A stretch of 64,000 nt of DNA from Ottelia alismoides (GCA_037367405.1 JAZKJV010010616.1:87501-151500); one strand, 5' to 3'; counted from the first letter of the stretch, positions 1 through 13,533 are shown. Made by a program: numbers and translations. The notes: generated from the letters alone by a model not told the origin.

Positions 1-20
1 GCCTGGAGTTCGCTCCCAGC

Positions 21-50
21 AATATAGTCATCCCTACCCTATCACATCAA
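21..50 (-). promoter_or_regulatory. Relic of the plastid rrn16 (Prrn) promoter
   Basis: On the minus strand a TTGATG -35-like box and a TATATT -10 box are spaced as in the plastid-encoded polymerase promoter of the 16S rRNA operon, downstream of trnV-GAC. The usual -35 is TTGACG, so one base has changed. It should be inactive in the nucleus. Confidence 0.7.
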
Positions 51-145
51 TCCCACGAGCCTCTTATCCATTCCATTCTCGTTTGATCGTGGCGGGGGGC
101 AAGTCAAACAAAATAAAATAGAAAAACTCACATTGGGTTTAGGTT

Positions 146-217
146 TAGGGATAATCAGGCTCGAACTGATGACTTCCACCACGTCAAGGTGGTACTCTAC
201 CACTGAGTTATATCCCT
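146..217 (-). tRNA. trnV-GAC: trnV-GAC, plastid-derived copy
   Basis: The 72-nt minus-strand sequence matches plastid tRNA-Val. It starts AGGGATATAACTCAG, has a GAC anticodon in a TTGACGT loop, a GTTCGA T-loop and a 3' end TTATCCCTA. It lies beside the rrn16 promoter region, as in the plastid inverted repeat. A few bases differ from the common plastid sequence in the D-loop and anticodon-stem region. It looks foldable, but it is a nuclear copy of an organelle gene, so its use is doubtful. Confidence 0.85.
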
Positions 218-391
218 TCCCCCTATAAATAGAACTGACTAATCCTAAAGCAAAGGGTCGAGAAACTCAACGCCACTATTCCTGTCCTGAACAACTTGGA
301 GCCGGGCCTTCTTTTCGTACTATTTATTACAGATAGTAAAATATTTATTACATATATTAAAATAATGGAAAAAATGGGAGCAATATCTGAA
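218..391 (-). other. Plastid inverted-repeat spacer upstream of trnV-GAC
   Basis: The sequence resembles the conserved spacer between the rps12 3' exons and trnV-GAC, including the stretch around 260-320 with GGAGCCGGGCCTTC. An AT-rich insertion-like segment lies near 325-360. The junction with psbB sequence falls near 380-395. Confidence 0.65.
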
Positions 392-1100
392 AATTCAATC
401 AGGGTAGTTGCTGAACCATACCACATAGTTCTAGCAACAACGAAAGCTGCAAAAAAGACAGTTGCGATACTACTGGAAAGTACGGTTTCAATATTTCCCA
501 TACGTAATCCTTTGTATAAACGTTGAGACGGACGGACACTAAGATGGAATAGGCCTGCTAATATACCCAATGTACCCGCTGCAATATGATGAGAAGTTAT
601 TCCCCCAAGAACAAAGGGATCAAAACCTTCCGTGCCCCACGCAAGGTTTACAGTTTGTACTTTTCCAATTAGCCCACAAGGATCCGATACCCATATCCCA
701 GGACCATACAAACCTGTTACATGAAATGCGCCAAAACCGAAGCAAGCGACCCCTGAGAGAAATAAATGAATTCCTAAGATTTTGGGCAAATCCAAAGAGG
801 GTTTTCCTGTACGTTCATCGCAGAATATTTCTAGGTCCAAATACATCCAATGCCAGATAGCTGCCAAAAAGCACAAACCAGAAAACACAATAGTGCCCCT
901 GCAACACCTTCGTAACTCCAAATATCCGGATTTGTTACAGTCCCTCTGTAATAATCCAATCGCCCCATGAATTAGTTATTCCTAAACGAGTCATGAAAGG
1001 TATAACAAGCATACCCTATCTCCACATTGGATCAAGAACAGGGTCAGAAGGGTCAAAAAACCGCTAATTCGTATAGAGCCAATGAATCGCCCAACCAGCA
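392..1100 (-). pseudogene. psbB: psbB (CP47) 5' fragment, broken
   Basis: Reading the minus strand from about 1100 downward gives the amino-terminal third of photosystem II antenna protein CP47. Recognisable stretches include GWA, the LALYELAVFDPSDP region in shifted frames, [53 protein letters not shown] and [18 protein letters not shown]. Frameshifts separate the first ~50 codons from the rest. Substitutions are frequent, for example HWMY for HWVY. The true start and the carboxy-terminal two thirds are missing. At the left the frame runs without a stop into inverted-repeat spacer, giving a chimeric 232-codon frame (223-921). It cannot encode a working chlorophyll-binding protein. Confidence 0.92.
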
Positions 1101-1101
1101 A

Positions 1102-1169
1102 GCGGATAGAGGGAATCGACCCGCGTCTTCTCCTTGGCAAAGAAAATTTTATCATTCGACTATATCCGC
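1102..1169 (-). pseudogene. trnG-GCC: trnG-GCC, plastid-derived, damaged
   Basis: The minus strand reads as plastid tRNA-Gly with a GCC anticodon: it starts GCGGATATAGTCGAATG and has the TTTGCCAA loop followed by GGAGAAGACGCGGG. The T-loop has lost one T (GTCGA instead of GTTCGA) and the acceptor-side T-stem is altered. It abuts the psbB fragment directly, which is not its plastid position. Confidence 0.8.
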
Positions 1170-2354
1170 ATTTTCTTTGTTTCTGATACGTATGCATATG
1201 TCCACACATATGCGGCATATATGATATATCATATATGCGTCTGGATCATATTTGTGTAGGGCCGAGAACTATCTTAAGTTTGAGGGGGATTATTAATAAT
1301 ACTAGTCTTACTTATTATACCCAATTAATAACAATGAAATTATTTGATATTTCATTTATTATCAAATGATTCTACTTCATCTTAATCTTAAATAAAAATT
1401 TCAAATATATATAATTTTATTTAAATATTTTAATAAATCAAAATGGATTTCGATTCATTTAATCTTATTTCTTTATTAATATTTATTCATTAATGAATAA
1501 TTAATATTAATATCTATTATTAATATCTCTTATTTATTATAGAATAATGTAAAATGGAATTGAAAGTCAATTTCATTTTCACTGAAATTTCATTATTTAT
1601 TGATTATTATCATAAATGGGAATTAATTCAGATTTGTACTATAATCCGAATTTTTTAAAAGGAAAGACCCATTTTGATCTGGTACCAAAAAGATTCAAGA
1701 GATAAATATGATTTGAAATAAAAAAATCCTTGTTATTGAAGCAAGAACAAAACCCATTTTTATTTCCATTTTATTTCCACAAGTGTTATTTTTTATTATT
1801 CTTTTTAGTAATTTACTTATGGAATGGGACTACAATAAAAAATATAACTACACTCAAAAAAATAAAAAGAATAATAAAAAAATACTCAATCTCAGTCAAA
1901 TAAAATAATTAATATAGAATTATATATAAGAATAAGAAATATATAATAAATTTGATAATTATCAGCAATTTGATAATTATCATAATTATAACATAATTCA
2001 TTTACTTGTTCAATTCTGGAGCAAACTTTATTTTAATACTTGAAATTAATCCGACGTCATGACATCCAACAGATGGGAGAAAAAGAGAGCTCTGTATTCT
2101 TAACCCATTCTTATGGTCCAACTTCAATGACTACTTCAAGCTGAAAATATTAATAATGACTTAATAGCAAAAAGCATAACTTTTATGCTATTTTATGTTA
2201 GTTAAGCAAACTTTCTTCAACTATTTGATTTTATCAAGTCAAGTAATCCGGATAGGCATCAACATTAAAATTTTCATAATTCTGGTATTATCTTGATTAC
2301 GTCTTATTCCTTTGTTCGACAAAAGGACAATTAATGTACAATAATAAAATTGTA
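1170..2354. other. AT-rich plastid-type spacer, no gene
   Basis: This stretch is very AT-rich and lacks a recognisable gene. The last ~150 bases, ending in ACAATAATAAAATTGTA just before the tRNA-Gly exon, match the usual spacer upstream of plastid trnG-UCC. The middle (about 1290-2040) has no firm assignment. Confidence 0.55.
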
Positions 2355-2395
2355 GCGGGTATAGTTTAGTGGTGAAAGTGTGATTCGTTCTATTA
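2355..2395 (+). pseudogene. trnG-UCC: trnG-UCC exon 1 and start of its group II intron
   Basis: GCGGGTATAGTTTAGTGG opens the 23-nt first exon of plastid tRNA-Gly(UCC). The conserved intron start GTGTGATTCGTTCTATTA follows at 2378. The intron is cut within ~20 nt by reverse-strand rpoC1 sequence, and exon 2 is absent. Confidence 0.82.
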
Positions 2396-2815
2396 AAACC
2401 CCTCTAATTCCTTAAGGGGTTTATCTAAAATATTCGCGATATAACTAGGAAGACGTTTCAAATACCACACATGAGTCACTGGACATGCGAGTTTAATGTA
2501 TCCCATTTGATATCTTCGTATCCGAGAATCAACACATTCGACCCCACATTGTTCACAAAATTTCGTGTCTTCCTTTTCATCTTCGATCACCCGATAATTT
2601 CCACAGGGACAAATTCCACTTGTTATATGTCCAAAGATTCTTTCACAAAACAAGCCATCTTTTTCCGGTTTATTGGTTTTGTAATGAAAAGTATAGGGTT
2701 TTGTCACCTCTCCAACAACTTCCCCATCAGGTACAATTTTGTTGGCCCAAGAACTTATTTGTTCAGGAGAGACTGGTCCAATTCGAAGTTGTTGATGTTT
2801 ATACCGATCGATCAT
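2396..2815 (-). pseudogene. rpoC1: rpoC1 exon 1 fragment
   Basis: The start codon at 2813-2815 opens [19 protein letters not shown], the amino terminus of the plastid RNA polymerase beta' subunit. About 140 codons follow in one frame, ending KPLKELEG. The zinc-binding cysteines are present (CPCGNYR and CEQCGVE), as is [17 protein letters not shown]. The piece stops near the exon 1 end, where it is joined to trnG-UCC intron sequence, so intron, exon 2 and the catalytic regions are missing. It keeps its plastid arrangement 26 bp downstream of the rpoB stop. Confidence 0.92.
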
Positions 2816-2841
2816 AGAATAGAAGTTATGATTCATTCAGA

Positions 2842-3975
<1,134 letters not shown>

Positions 3976-4052
3976 TAATAGCTTTGAGTCAAAATCCTAT
4001 TTTGACTCTGCACCATTGATTCAACTATGATTGGAGATCAATAATAGAATAA

Positions 4053-4181
<129 letters not shown>

Positions 4182-4479
4182 AGGTACTACTAATTGAGTA
4201 ATCGAATTGTATCAATGTTTAATTGATCGTTTTGCAAAGCATTTTAAAAATCAAATTATGAATTATTCTGATAGTTTGTATTTCGAAACTCAAGTCAATG
4301 GATACCTATGATGGGATTTTTTCCAATTCCAACTGAGTTCTTCCAAAATAGAATATTTTGATTTTAGAAATTCGTTCTTGCTAGAATTTGAATTATGGAT
4401 ATTATAGTGAAAAACAATCAGTCCCCATTTTTTTCTTTAGTTTGATTCTCTCTTTCTTTATTTTTATTGTTCTAAGAAC
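4182..4479 (+). other. Plastid-type spacer after petN
   Basis: AT-rich sequence follows petN and leads into ycf2-type sequence. It is compatible with the petN-psbM spacer. I see no gene. Confidence 0.5.
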
Positions 4480-5826
4480 AGATCAATCCAGAGATCATTT
4501 CGATTCCATTAGAAATGAGGATCAGAATAACACAAATTGATCGATCAAACAGAGATTCAGCACCTAAAAGAAGGATTGGATTCTTTAGGATTCTTCCTTT
4601 CTTCAAATGGAACGAACAGAAATAGAATCAGATCGATTCCCGAAATGCCTTTTGGATCTTCCTCAATGTCTCGGCTATTCACAGAAGGTGAGAAGAAGAT
4701 GAATAATCATCCGCTTCCGGAAGAAACCAAAGAATTTCTTGGGAATCCCACAAGATCAATTTGTTCTTTTTCTCTGACAAATGGTCAGAACTTCATCTGG
4801 GTTCGAATCCTACTGAGGGGTCCATTAGAGATCATAAATATTTGAAGAAAAAACAAGATGTTTCTTTTGTTCCTTTCAGGCGATTGGAAAATAAAGAAAT
4901 GGTTGATATATTCAAGATAATTACATATTTACAAAATACCGTCTCAGATTCATCCAATTTCATCAGATCGGGGATGTGATATGGTTTCGAAGGATGAACC
5001 AGATATAGAGAGTTTCCAATAAGATTTCATTCTTGAACAAAAATCCATTTTTAGGTTTCTTTCATCTATTCCATGACCGGAACAAAGGGGGATACACGTT
5101 ATGTCACAATTTTGAATCAGAAGAGAGATTTCAAGAAATGGCCAGATCTATTCACTGTATCAATAACCAGAGCCGGATCTGGTGTATCATAGGGGATTCG
5201 CCTTTTCTATTGATTCCTACGGATTGGATCAAAAAAAATCTGGAATAACTCCAGAGATGAATCGAAAAAGAAATTTTTATTGGTTCTATCCCCTCTTTTT
5301 TATGAAGAGAATGAATCTTTTTATTGAATGATCAGAAAAAAATTGGTCCGGATCCACTGCGGGAATGATTTGGAAGATCCAAAACTAAAAATAGTACTAT
5401 TTGCTAGCAACAACATAATGGAGGCAGTCAATCAATATGGATTGATCCGAAATCTGATTCAAATCCAATATAGCACCTGTGGATACATAAGAATCGAATC
5501 GATTCTTTTTAATGAATAGATCCTTTGAATATGGAGTTCCAAGGGATCGAATAGGAAATGATACTCTCAATCATATAACTATAATGAAATATACGATCAA
5601 CCGACATTTATCGAATTTGAAAAAGAGTCAGAAGAAATGGTTTGATCCTCTTATTTCTCGAACCGAGAGATCCATGAATCGGGATCCTGATGCATATAGA
5701 TACAAATGGTCCAATGGGGAGCAAGAATTTCCAGGAGCATTTGGAACATTTCGTTTCTGAACAGAAGAACCATTTTCAAGTAGTGCTCGATCGATTACGT
5801 ATTAATCAATATTCGATTGATTGGTC
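4480..5826 (+). pseudogene. ycf2: ycf2 internal fragment, frameshifted
   Basis: Successive pieces in three frames match plastid Ycf2, the very large AAA-type protein of the plastid envelope import motor: [45 protein letters not shown], [59 protein letters not shown] and [12 protein letters not shown]. The fragment ends at [10 protein letters not shown], where it joins psbD. Several frameshifts break it, and it covers only a fraction of the ~2300-residue protein. Its presence brings another inverted-repeat segment into the insertion. Confidence 0.9.
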
Positions 5827-6945
<1,119 letters not shown>

Positions 6946-7013
6946 GCCGTACGAGATGCAATTTTCATATACGATTCTCTGAGGGGGAGTCTCCTTGTTT
7001 TACCTATCTCAAT
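6946..7013 (+). other. 3' end of petB group II intron (domain V/VI region)
   Basis: GAGCCGTACGAGATG and the matching ACGATTCTCTGA-type strand form the domain V hairpin typical of plastid group II introns. A short domain VI segment ends just before petB exon 2. The usual AC at the intron end is not conserved; the last bases here read CAAT. Confidence 0.6.
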
Positions 7014-7151
7014 AAAGTATATGATTGGTTTGAAGAGCATCTAGAGATGCAGGCGATTACAGATGATATAACTAGAAAATATGTTCCGCCTCATGTCAAC
7101 ATATTTTAAATCACACTCACTTGTTTTCTAGTACAAGTAGCTACAGGTTTT
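7014..7151 (+). pseudogene. petB: petB exon 2 fragment (cytochrome b6)
   Basis: The exon start AAAGTATATGATTGG gives [19 protein letters not shown] and [10 protein letters not shown], the amino terminus of cytochrome b6. After a frame break it continues as TLTCFLVQVATGF. The rest of exon 2, with the haem ligands, is missing where the piece joins unrelated sequence. Substitutions such as HLEMQ for RLEIQ and the break show it is not functional. It marks the right end of recognisable plastid DNA. Confidence 0.9.
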
Positions 7152-7239
7152 CACAATAATAACTCATATTTTTGTCAGAGAAAAAAGAACGAATTGATCT
7201 TGTGGGGTTCCCAAGAAATTGCAAAGAAGTCTCAACTTC

Positions 7240-7708
7240 ATTGATCTACCAAACTCGGTAGGCCTAACCCTAGGTATGTTAATGTTGTACTTGCTGAAGA
7301 TAAAGAATTGCATGAATCCACTATATATGAAGAAGCGTCCAATAGTAAAGAAGAAGAAATGATATGGAAGAAGAAATCAAGATGTTGCAGGAGAATCAAA
7401 CATGGGATCTTGTTCCTAAGCTAGGATATATAAAGACAATGTCTTGCAAGTGGGTTTATAAGTTGAAGACACGTTTACATGGATCTATCAAAAGTATAAT
7501 GCTCGATTGGTTGGTTGAGGATTATCTCAACAATATGGTGTGACCTACATTGAAACATTTACTTTGACTATGAAGAAGATTGTAGTAAGACTTTTGCTAA
7601 TCTTATCAGCTAGTAAACACATGGAGGATATGGTAAATGTATGTGTAGAATGCTTTTCTTCACGTAGAACTTGATCAAGAAAGTTATATGGAGCAATCCA
7701 AAGGATTC
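7240..7708 (+). pseudogene. Copia reverse-transcriptase relic
   Basis: In shifting frames the strand reads NPRYVNVVLAEDKELHEST, EEIKMLQENQTWDLVPK, MSCKWVYKLKTRLHGSI, YNARLVG, GLSQQYGVTYIETF, then a worn MDVKNAFLH region ending YGAIQ. This is the start of a Ty1/copia reverse transcriptase. Stops and frameshifts are frequent, so the relic is old. It ends at 7708, immediately before the TG of another element's 5' LTR, which suggests it was the insertion target. The downstream half of this RT is not seen in the window. Confidence 0.82.
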
Positions 7709-7854
7709 TGTTGATATAGTTACTATTTTTAACTTTATCTATTGTATTTCCTTATTTATCTTTTCCTCTTTTTGTATTTTATGCAATGGGTTCTTCTCCT
7801 ATATAAGAGAACCCTTGGGCCTCTCATAATATATCCAATTTTATCCCTTTAACA
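7709..7854 (+). repeat. 5' LTR of element A (146 bp)
   Basis: The segment starts TGTTGA and ends AACA, directly followed by a tRNA-Met primer-binding site. A TATATAAGAG promoter-like box lies near 7799. The length suits short copia LTRs. No partner LTR is in the window, so the left border rests on the TG and the break in the underlying RT relic. Confidence 0.7.
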
Positions 7855-7867
7855 TGGTATCAGAGCC
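7855..7867 (+). other. Primer-binding site of element A (tRNA-iMet)
   Basis: TGGTATCAGAGCC is complementary to the 3' end of plant initiator tRNA-Met and directly follows the LTR terminus. Confidence 0.88.
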
Positions 7868-8421
7868 TCGTTACCATACCTAAATCTAACCCCACCCTAA
7901 TCCGCCGCGTGGACCCATATGCCTCCTGTGACATCGCGCGTCGCGCTGCCGCCCCGTCGCGCCTCGCGTCGCCGCCAACCCCCCCCCCCCTGCACCTCGC
8001 GTCGCCGCCCCGCCCCCCGCGCGTGGGCACCTGCCTGCGCCTACCGCCTGGGCCTTGTGCGCCTCGCGCTCCTGCGCCCGCGCTTAACACCTGGGCCTTG
8101 TGCACCTCGCGCGCCTGCGCCTGGGCCTTGTGCAACTCGTGCATCTCTTGTGAAGTCACGCATTCAAATTCTGGCGCAGTGAAGTCCTGATTAGAAGTCA
8201 CAAGTGGCACGCCCGCTAAGTCCTGCGCACGCCCCGGAAGGCTTGCGCCCTGAGCACTAGAGAGGGTAACTTCAAATCCTTAAATTCTATTTCCGCAAGG
8301 AATAAGAAGTAAGGATGGTTGTATGACTCTACACATACAACCAATCCTTTGTATAAATCTGTAAGCTCTTTTATATCAGTCTATCCTCCGGTCGAATTCC
8401 TTTATTTGGCCATCTTACAAT
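7868..8421 (+). other. GC-rich untranslated leader of element A
   Basis: The leader is strikingly GC-rich for this AT-rich window. It has a C-run near 7978-7990 and three near-copies of CCTGGGCCTTGTGC starting at 8047, 8090 and 8120. Long frames here on both strands reflect the base composition and are not genes. Confidence 0.6.
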
Positions 8422-9771
8422 ATGTCAGATAACAAGGGTGACATCTTCTCGTCCGGAGCCTTCAAGGGCCCGGCTCCCATCGTTAAGATGGATGGGACCA
8501 ACTATGAGTTGTGGTCTATGCAGTTCCTTACCCTCATGTAGTGCAAAAACAAGGAGCACATCCTGACAGATCCAAAGCCGACGGACAAAATCAGAGCAAA
8601 TGCTTCTTGGAAGCAAGATGATGTGTACGCGCATGTTTGGCTTTGCGGGACTCTTACAATAGAAATAGCCAATGATATTCTGACGTAGCTCACTGCTAAG
8701 GCAATGTGGGACACTTTGGCATCTACCTATGCACAGGCGAAGAATGAAGCCAAGATCCTTCAATTATAGTTTGATATCTACAACATGAAGCAGAATGGCC
8801 GCCCCTTGCATATTTACTACTCTTCGCTACGTGGCATGTTTGAAAAGCTTCATAGCTACATGCCCATTACGGGGTCTATTAAACAACAAAAGACATATAC
8901 AAACTCCACGATGGTTGGAGTTTTCATGGCTGGCCTTGATACATAATATGATGTTGCACGAACTCATCTTCTTACAGGAGCAACCATTCCCCCTATCGAG
9001 GAGGCATATAGCCATCTTAGCCGACTCATCATCCCTTCAACAGCCACATCCTCACACTCCTCAGCCATGGCCACTTCTCATGGTCGAGATGGGGTGATCC
9101 AGTCCAGAGGACGCACACCTCGAGGAAGAGGTGGTGGACGCCAACGTGGTCCCTGTACCTACTGCCGCAAGCCTGGACATGTAGAGGATACATGTTATCA
9201 AAAGCATGGATATCCTATTTCTGGTCGAGCAGCAGAACAGATTGTGTCTTCAGATACTACAACTCCCCAAGCCGATCGTCGCCTAGATGACATTGTCTCT
9301 CGTATTCGAGAGATCATGACTACTAGTACTAACACCACCACAGATACTGTTGCAACAACCAGAGCCTCTTCGAGCTCCTCAGGTATCACCTATGCCTTCA
9401 CTGGAAGTATGAATGCAGATATGACTGAGTGGATTGTGGACTCTGGTGCTTCTCGCCACTTATGTGGAGACAGAAAGCAACTGAAGTCCTACAGGGCTAT
9501 AGGACCTGGCAGATGGGTCGTTATCACTAATGGCGACCACTTACCGATTACAGGACAGGGGGAGCTGCAGTTGACACCGTCCATGCGCTTGAAGAATGTT
9601 TTATATGCTCCTACCTTTCAGATGAATTTACTTTCTATTAGTCAGATCACTAAGGATCTACATTGTCGTGCCATCTTTGACCCTCCATCTCTTGTGTTTC
9701 AGGACATACTTACGGCAGGATGATTGGAAGTGGCCGTGAGCAGCGGGGACTCTACAGACTGGTCCAACCAC
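8422..9771 (+). pseudogene. gag and protease of element A
   Basis: ATG at 8422 starts MSDNKGDIFSSG, and one frame runs 215 codons to 9066 and beyond. It is interrupted by four stops, at 8539, 8686, 8767 and 8944. The order is the Gag core (DGTNYELWSMQF), a CX2CX4HX4C zinc knuckle (CTYCRKPGHVEDTC, near 9151) for RNA binding, and the aspartic protease start with catalytic WIVDSGASRHLC near 9430. A frame change near 9720 is followed by worn sequence, then the solo LTR at 9772. Each stop falls where family members often have glutamine, as a C-to-T change would give. Confidence 0.88.
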
Positions 9772-12205
9772 TGTTAGACATGTGAGCCCTGGGCGAACCA
9801 TTCTTACAATAAATGGTATTGTAATATTTATGTTTCTCAATAAAAGTTATTGATGTTTCACTCCCTTTCTGAAATTATATGAATGAATGCACTATAAGGT
9901 CCCTCTGTACAATTAGGGTTATGTACCATGGCCAGCTTGATGATCATATAGCTGTTGATTCATTAAATGAATCATAGAGGCTGGTGCTTGGATGGATATC
10001 TAAGGAGTTAGATAGAGGACTCATCAAGCACCGTCAAATGATTGTCAAGTGAAGATCTCCAACCTGAGTAGGAGATGGCAATCCTTTCTCACATAGGCTG
10101 ATATCTGACCGACCTCTCGATGCAGGTCCTCTGCATGGGAATAGTGATTTGGAGGTGTCAGATTAGTTAGGTCAATGGGTTGACTTAACGAGATCGAGAT
10201 AACCTAAGTCCTATGTTGAATGCTGTCACAGCATAGGCACGCATCCTCTGACCGGAGACAGATGTATTGCTATATGTTTGAGTATGTACATTTGGCACAC
10301 CAATAGGTTGATGACTTAACCAAGGTCTATACACCGGCGGGCTGGTGTGCATATAAGGGTATATGAGCAATATGATCTCTCAAAGGGATCATACAGGTTC
10401 ACTTGTCAACCGGAAGACATGAGCTCACTCATGAGGTATTGGGACCGATCAAATTCCATGCATGGTCATCGTGCTTTGGAAGCATGACATGAATTTGAAG
10501 GTATGATATATGCTTTGGGAAAGCATATGATCGATACCAACACCCAATGACCAAGATTGAGAAACATAGTGATCAAACTCTGAAGAAGACATTGTAAAAT
10601 TGATCTTGATCTTCGGGTTGATCATGGGTCTTCCAGTATGCAGGATGTACAGGTATTGGGAATACCTGAGGGTGATGTGATCATAAACGATTGTATATCC
10701 ATGACGCTTCCATTCCGAGGGAGTGATGAAACAGGTCTTGATTTTAGTGACTCCTTTTAGTAGAGAAGCAATCCGATCTTAGTCCAAATGTTAGACATTG
10801 GTCTGAATGAGATTCAGATTCAATGAGAAGATTGGATTTGCGGTCTTGATTTAATTAAGCATCTGTGGGAGGTTTGTAAGATCTGGATTTTAGATAAGAT
10901 CTCAATATCCAAGTCACTATACATGAAATAATACAATCGCCTTGTCCTTATCTCCAAGTATCTGCGGAGAAAGCACGTTATTCTTGAAAGGGTTCAAGAA
11001 TAATTCATTTGATGAAATTCATATCCAAGCAAGAAGGATTTGATGATTAAATGAGATTTAATTATCAAGCATAATATGAATATGATTCATATTATTATCC
11101 AAGATAATTAAATAGGATTTAATTATCAAGGATTAGAGAATGTGGATAATACTATCCATGATATATGTGTATTATAAATATGATTTATAATATATATAAG
11201 AGAGAGAATTTATGTAAATAGCATTTGTTAATTAATAATGTGGATTGGATTCACATTCATTAATTAATTAGAAATGCAATTTAAAAATTAGTTTGGGTTG
11301 TGAATATGACTCACATAATGTTCAATGGCATGATTGAAATATTCACAAATTAATTTGGAATTAATTTGGTGAATAATTTTGCGATAATTGTTATTACAAA
11401 AGTAATTAAGGAATCATAAGATAAAATAAAAAGGAGGCAAAACAACCACCAAATTCATGGGTGGCGTCACCTATGAATTATTCATAGGTGATGCCCCCTA
11501 AATTCAAGGGTGGTTGGTTGACTCCCTTTTTTGTTATCACATTATCTCTTAATTAGTTAAATTAAATTATGTTGATAATGTTGCAACATATTTTTAATTT
11601 AAATTAATGTTGTTGGTTTTAACCAACAACAATCATAGCCATTGATTTTACATGGACCAAGCATGGCTGTTGGATCCATGTGTCCCATGGATTGAGATCC
11701 ATTGGATCCTAAACTAATATAAAAGGAGGGCTAGGGTAGCCTTCCAAGGTACATCATCTAGAGTTGTAGAAGACTACTACTCTCTCTCTCTCTTTCTAAT
11801 TCTCGTGTGGGCTCTCTCTTAATATCCAAGTGGCCGTCCACTTTGCATATTGAGAAGGAGAGAATCTTGGCTTCGCCTTCGACGCTTGGTTCTTCGTCAA
11901 AGATTGCGGGAAGGACGCGACTCATCATCGTGCCCGCAAGTGCGTTCTTCGTGGGTCGGACTTGAGACAGGAGGATCTCTCGTTTGGGATCTCGCAATCG
12001 CAACCACGCTCCAAGAGGTATTCCTTGTACTTTGTGGTTTGATGAAACGATCCGAGAAATGTTCTCCTGATCATGTGGTTTCATCTTTAATTTAAAAATT
12101 TTAATTTCCGCTGCATCTAGCATCTAGTACGACTAGTTGCTCGGATTGCATACGATGCGATCGACACGCTTCCGTGATGCGCTTAAGGATACTCAATATC
12201 CTTCA
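9772..12205 (+). mobile_element. Solo LTR (2434 bp) of the element B family
   Basis: It begins TGTTAGACATGTGAGCC and ends TATCCTTCA, the same termini and internal landmarks as the LTRs of element B (GGGCGAACCATT, GGTCCCTCTGTACAATTAGG, CT-rich tract, ATCACATTAT-type AT stretches). No internal region or second LTR follows; the codons of the interrupted copia element resume at once. Flanks are ACCAC (9767-9771) and ACCTC (12206-12210), a 5-bp target duplication with one mismatch. A TATA-like ATATAAAAGG lies near 11718. It arose by LTR-LTR recombination after a plus-orientation insertion. Confidence 0.9.
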
Positions 12206-13530
12206 ACCTCCTCATGCTAGTGGTTCTACTATACCTGCTGGACCTGTTTCACCATATCTATGGCACCTTAGGTTTGGACATCTTCCTCTGCAGAAGTTAT
12301 GTTATGTTTTCCCTCAGATTTCTACGAGATCCTCCTTTCAGTGTGAAGCATGTCAACTTGGGAAGCATCACCGTTCATCTTTTCCATCTCATCAGAGTCG
12401 GAGCAGCTCTCAGCTATTTGAGCTCCTTTGTTTAGACATTTGGGGTCCTAGTCGTGTTCCTGATCTCCAAGGACACTATTTTTATCTTGTAGCGATCGAT
12501 GATTTTTCTAGACTTACCTGGGTTTTTTTATTGAAGAATAAGTCTGAGGCTGGATCCACTATCAAGTATTTTATTAATGATATAAAGAATATTTTTCTGC
12601 CAATATCAAGTATATTCGTTCTGACAATGCCTTGGAATTTTGCACCTTACATATTTCTGAATTCCTTAAATCCCATGGCATTGTTCACCAGACCTCATGT
12701 GTCTATACTTCCCAACAGAACGGTGTTGCCGAGCGCAAACACCGTCACTTACTTGATGTGACCGGAACATTGTTAGTACAGAGTCGTGCTCTTCATTCTT
12801 ACTGGGGTGATGTTGTCCTTACTGCTTGTTATCTAGTAAACTGCATGCCCTCGTCTGTGTTAGGAGAGAAGATTCCTTACTCGATTGCATTTCCCGAGAA
12901 GGATCTCTTCTCTCTTACACCTCGTGTATTTGGATCTGCTTCCTTTGTTCATGATGTCTCTCCAGGGCATGACAAGCTCTCTCCTGGAGCTATCAAGTGT
13001 GTATCTGTCGGTTATTCTTGTACCCAAAAGGGATATCGCTGCTTTAATCCACTAAGCCAGAAATATTTTGTTAGTGCTGACGTTACTTGCTTTGAGTCAG
13101 TCATGTATTTTTCTCCTACATGTGACAAACTTAATCCATCTGACTCTGATGATGAGATTTACATGCCACCACCTCCTACTGTTGATTCTTCACCTTCACC
13201 TACTCCTCCTCCACCACCACATCCACCACCTCCTCCACCACCTCCGTTGGTTCAGTTCTTGCCTCGTGATATTCCTCATAGATCTCTCCCTGTTCGCCCT
13301 GCTCACAAGTCGTGCCCATCATCCAGCACGCCCCAGGTATGTAATGAGCATATTATTTCTACTGACGGTACTACTGAATTAACTGTACAACAGGAGGAGA
13401 AGATACCCTCTCAAGAGGGAAATATACAGGCCCATGACTTGGCAGATGATCTTGATATACCAGTTGCTCTGCGAAAACCCAAAACGAGCATGTGCTACTT
13501 ACCCTCTCGCAGCCCAGATTTCTTTGAATA
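12206..13530 (+). pseudogene. Integrase of element A, frameshifted
   Basis: The codons resume after the solo LTR with PPHASGSTIPAGPVSP, then the GAG-pre-integrase motif LWHLRFGHLPL and a zinc-binding CEACQLGKHH. The catalytic core has Asp in LLCLDIWGP and DDFSRLTWVFLL. A frameshift near 12600 scrambles the second Asp region, and the core resumes with VYTSQQNGVAERKHRHLL, holding the catalytic Glu. The carboxy-terminal part has the usual YSCTQKGYRCFNP module, followed by a proline-rich linker (13180-13260). The frame closes with TAG at 13529. The shift makes the enzyme inactive. Confidence 0.9.
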
Positions 13531-13533
13531 GGC

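Noticed and set aside
7860..8210. Long frames on both strands in the GC-rich leader
   Set aside because: Compositional: Arg/Ala/Pro-rich translations with no domain, lying between primer site and gag.
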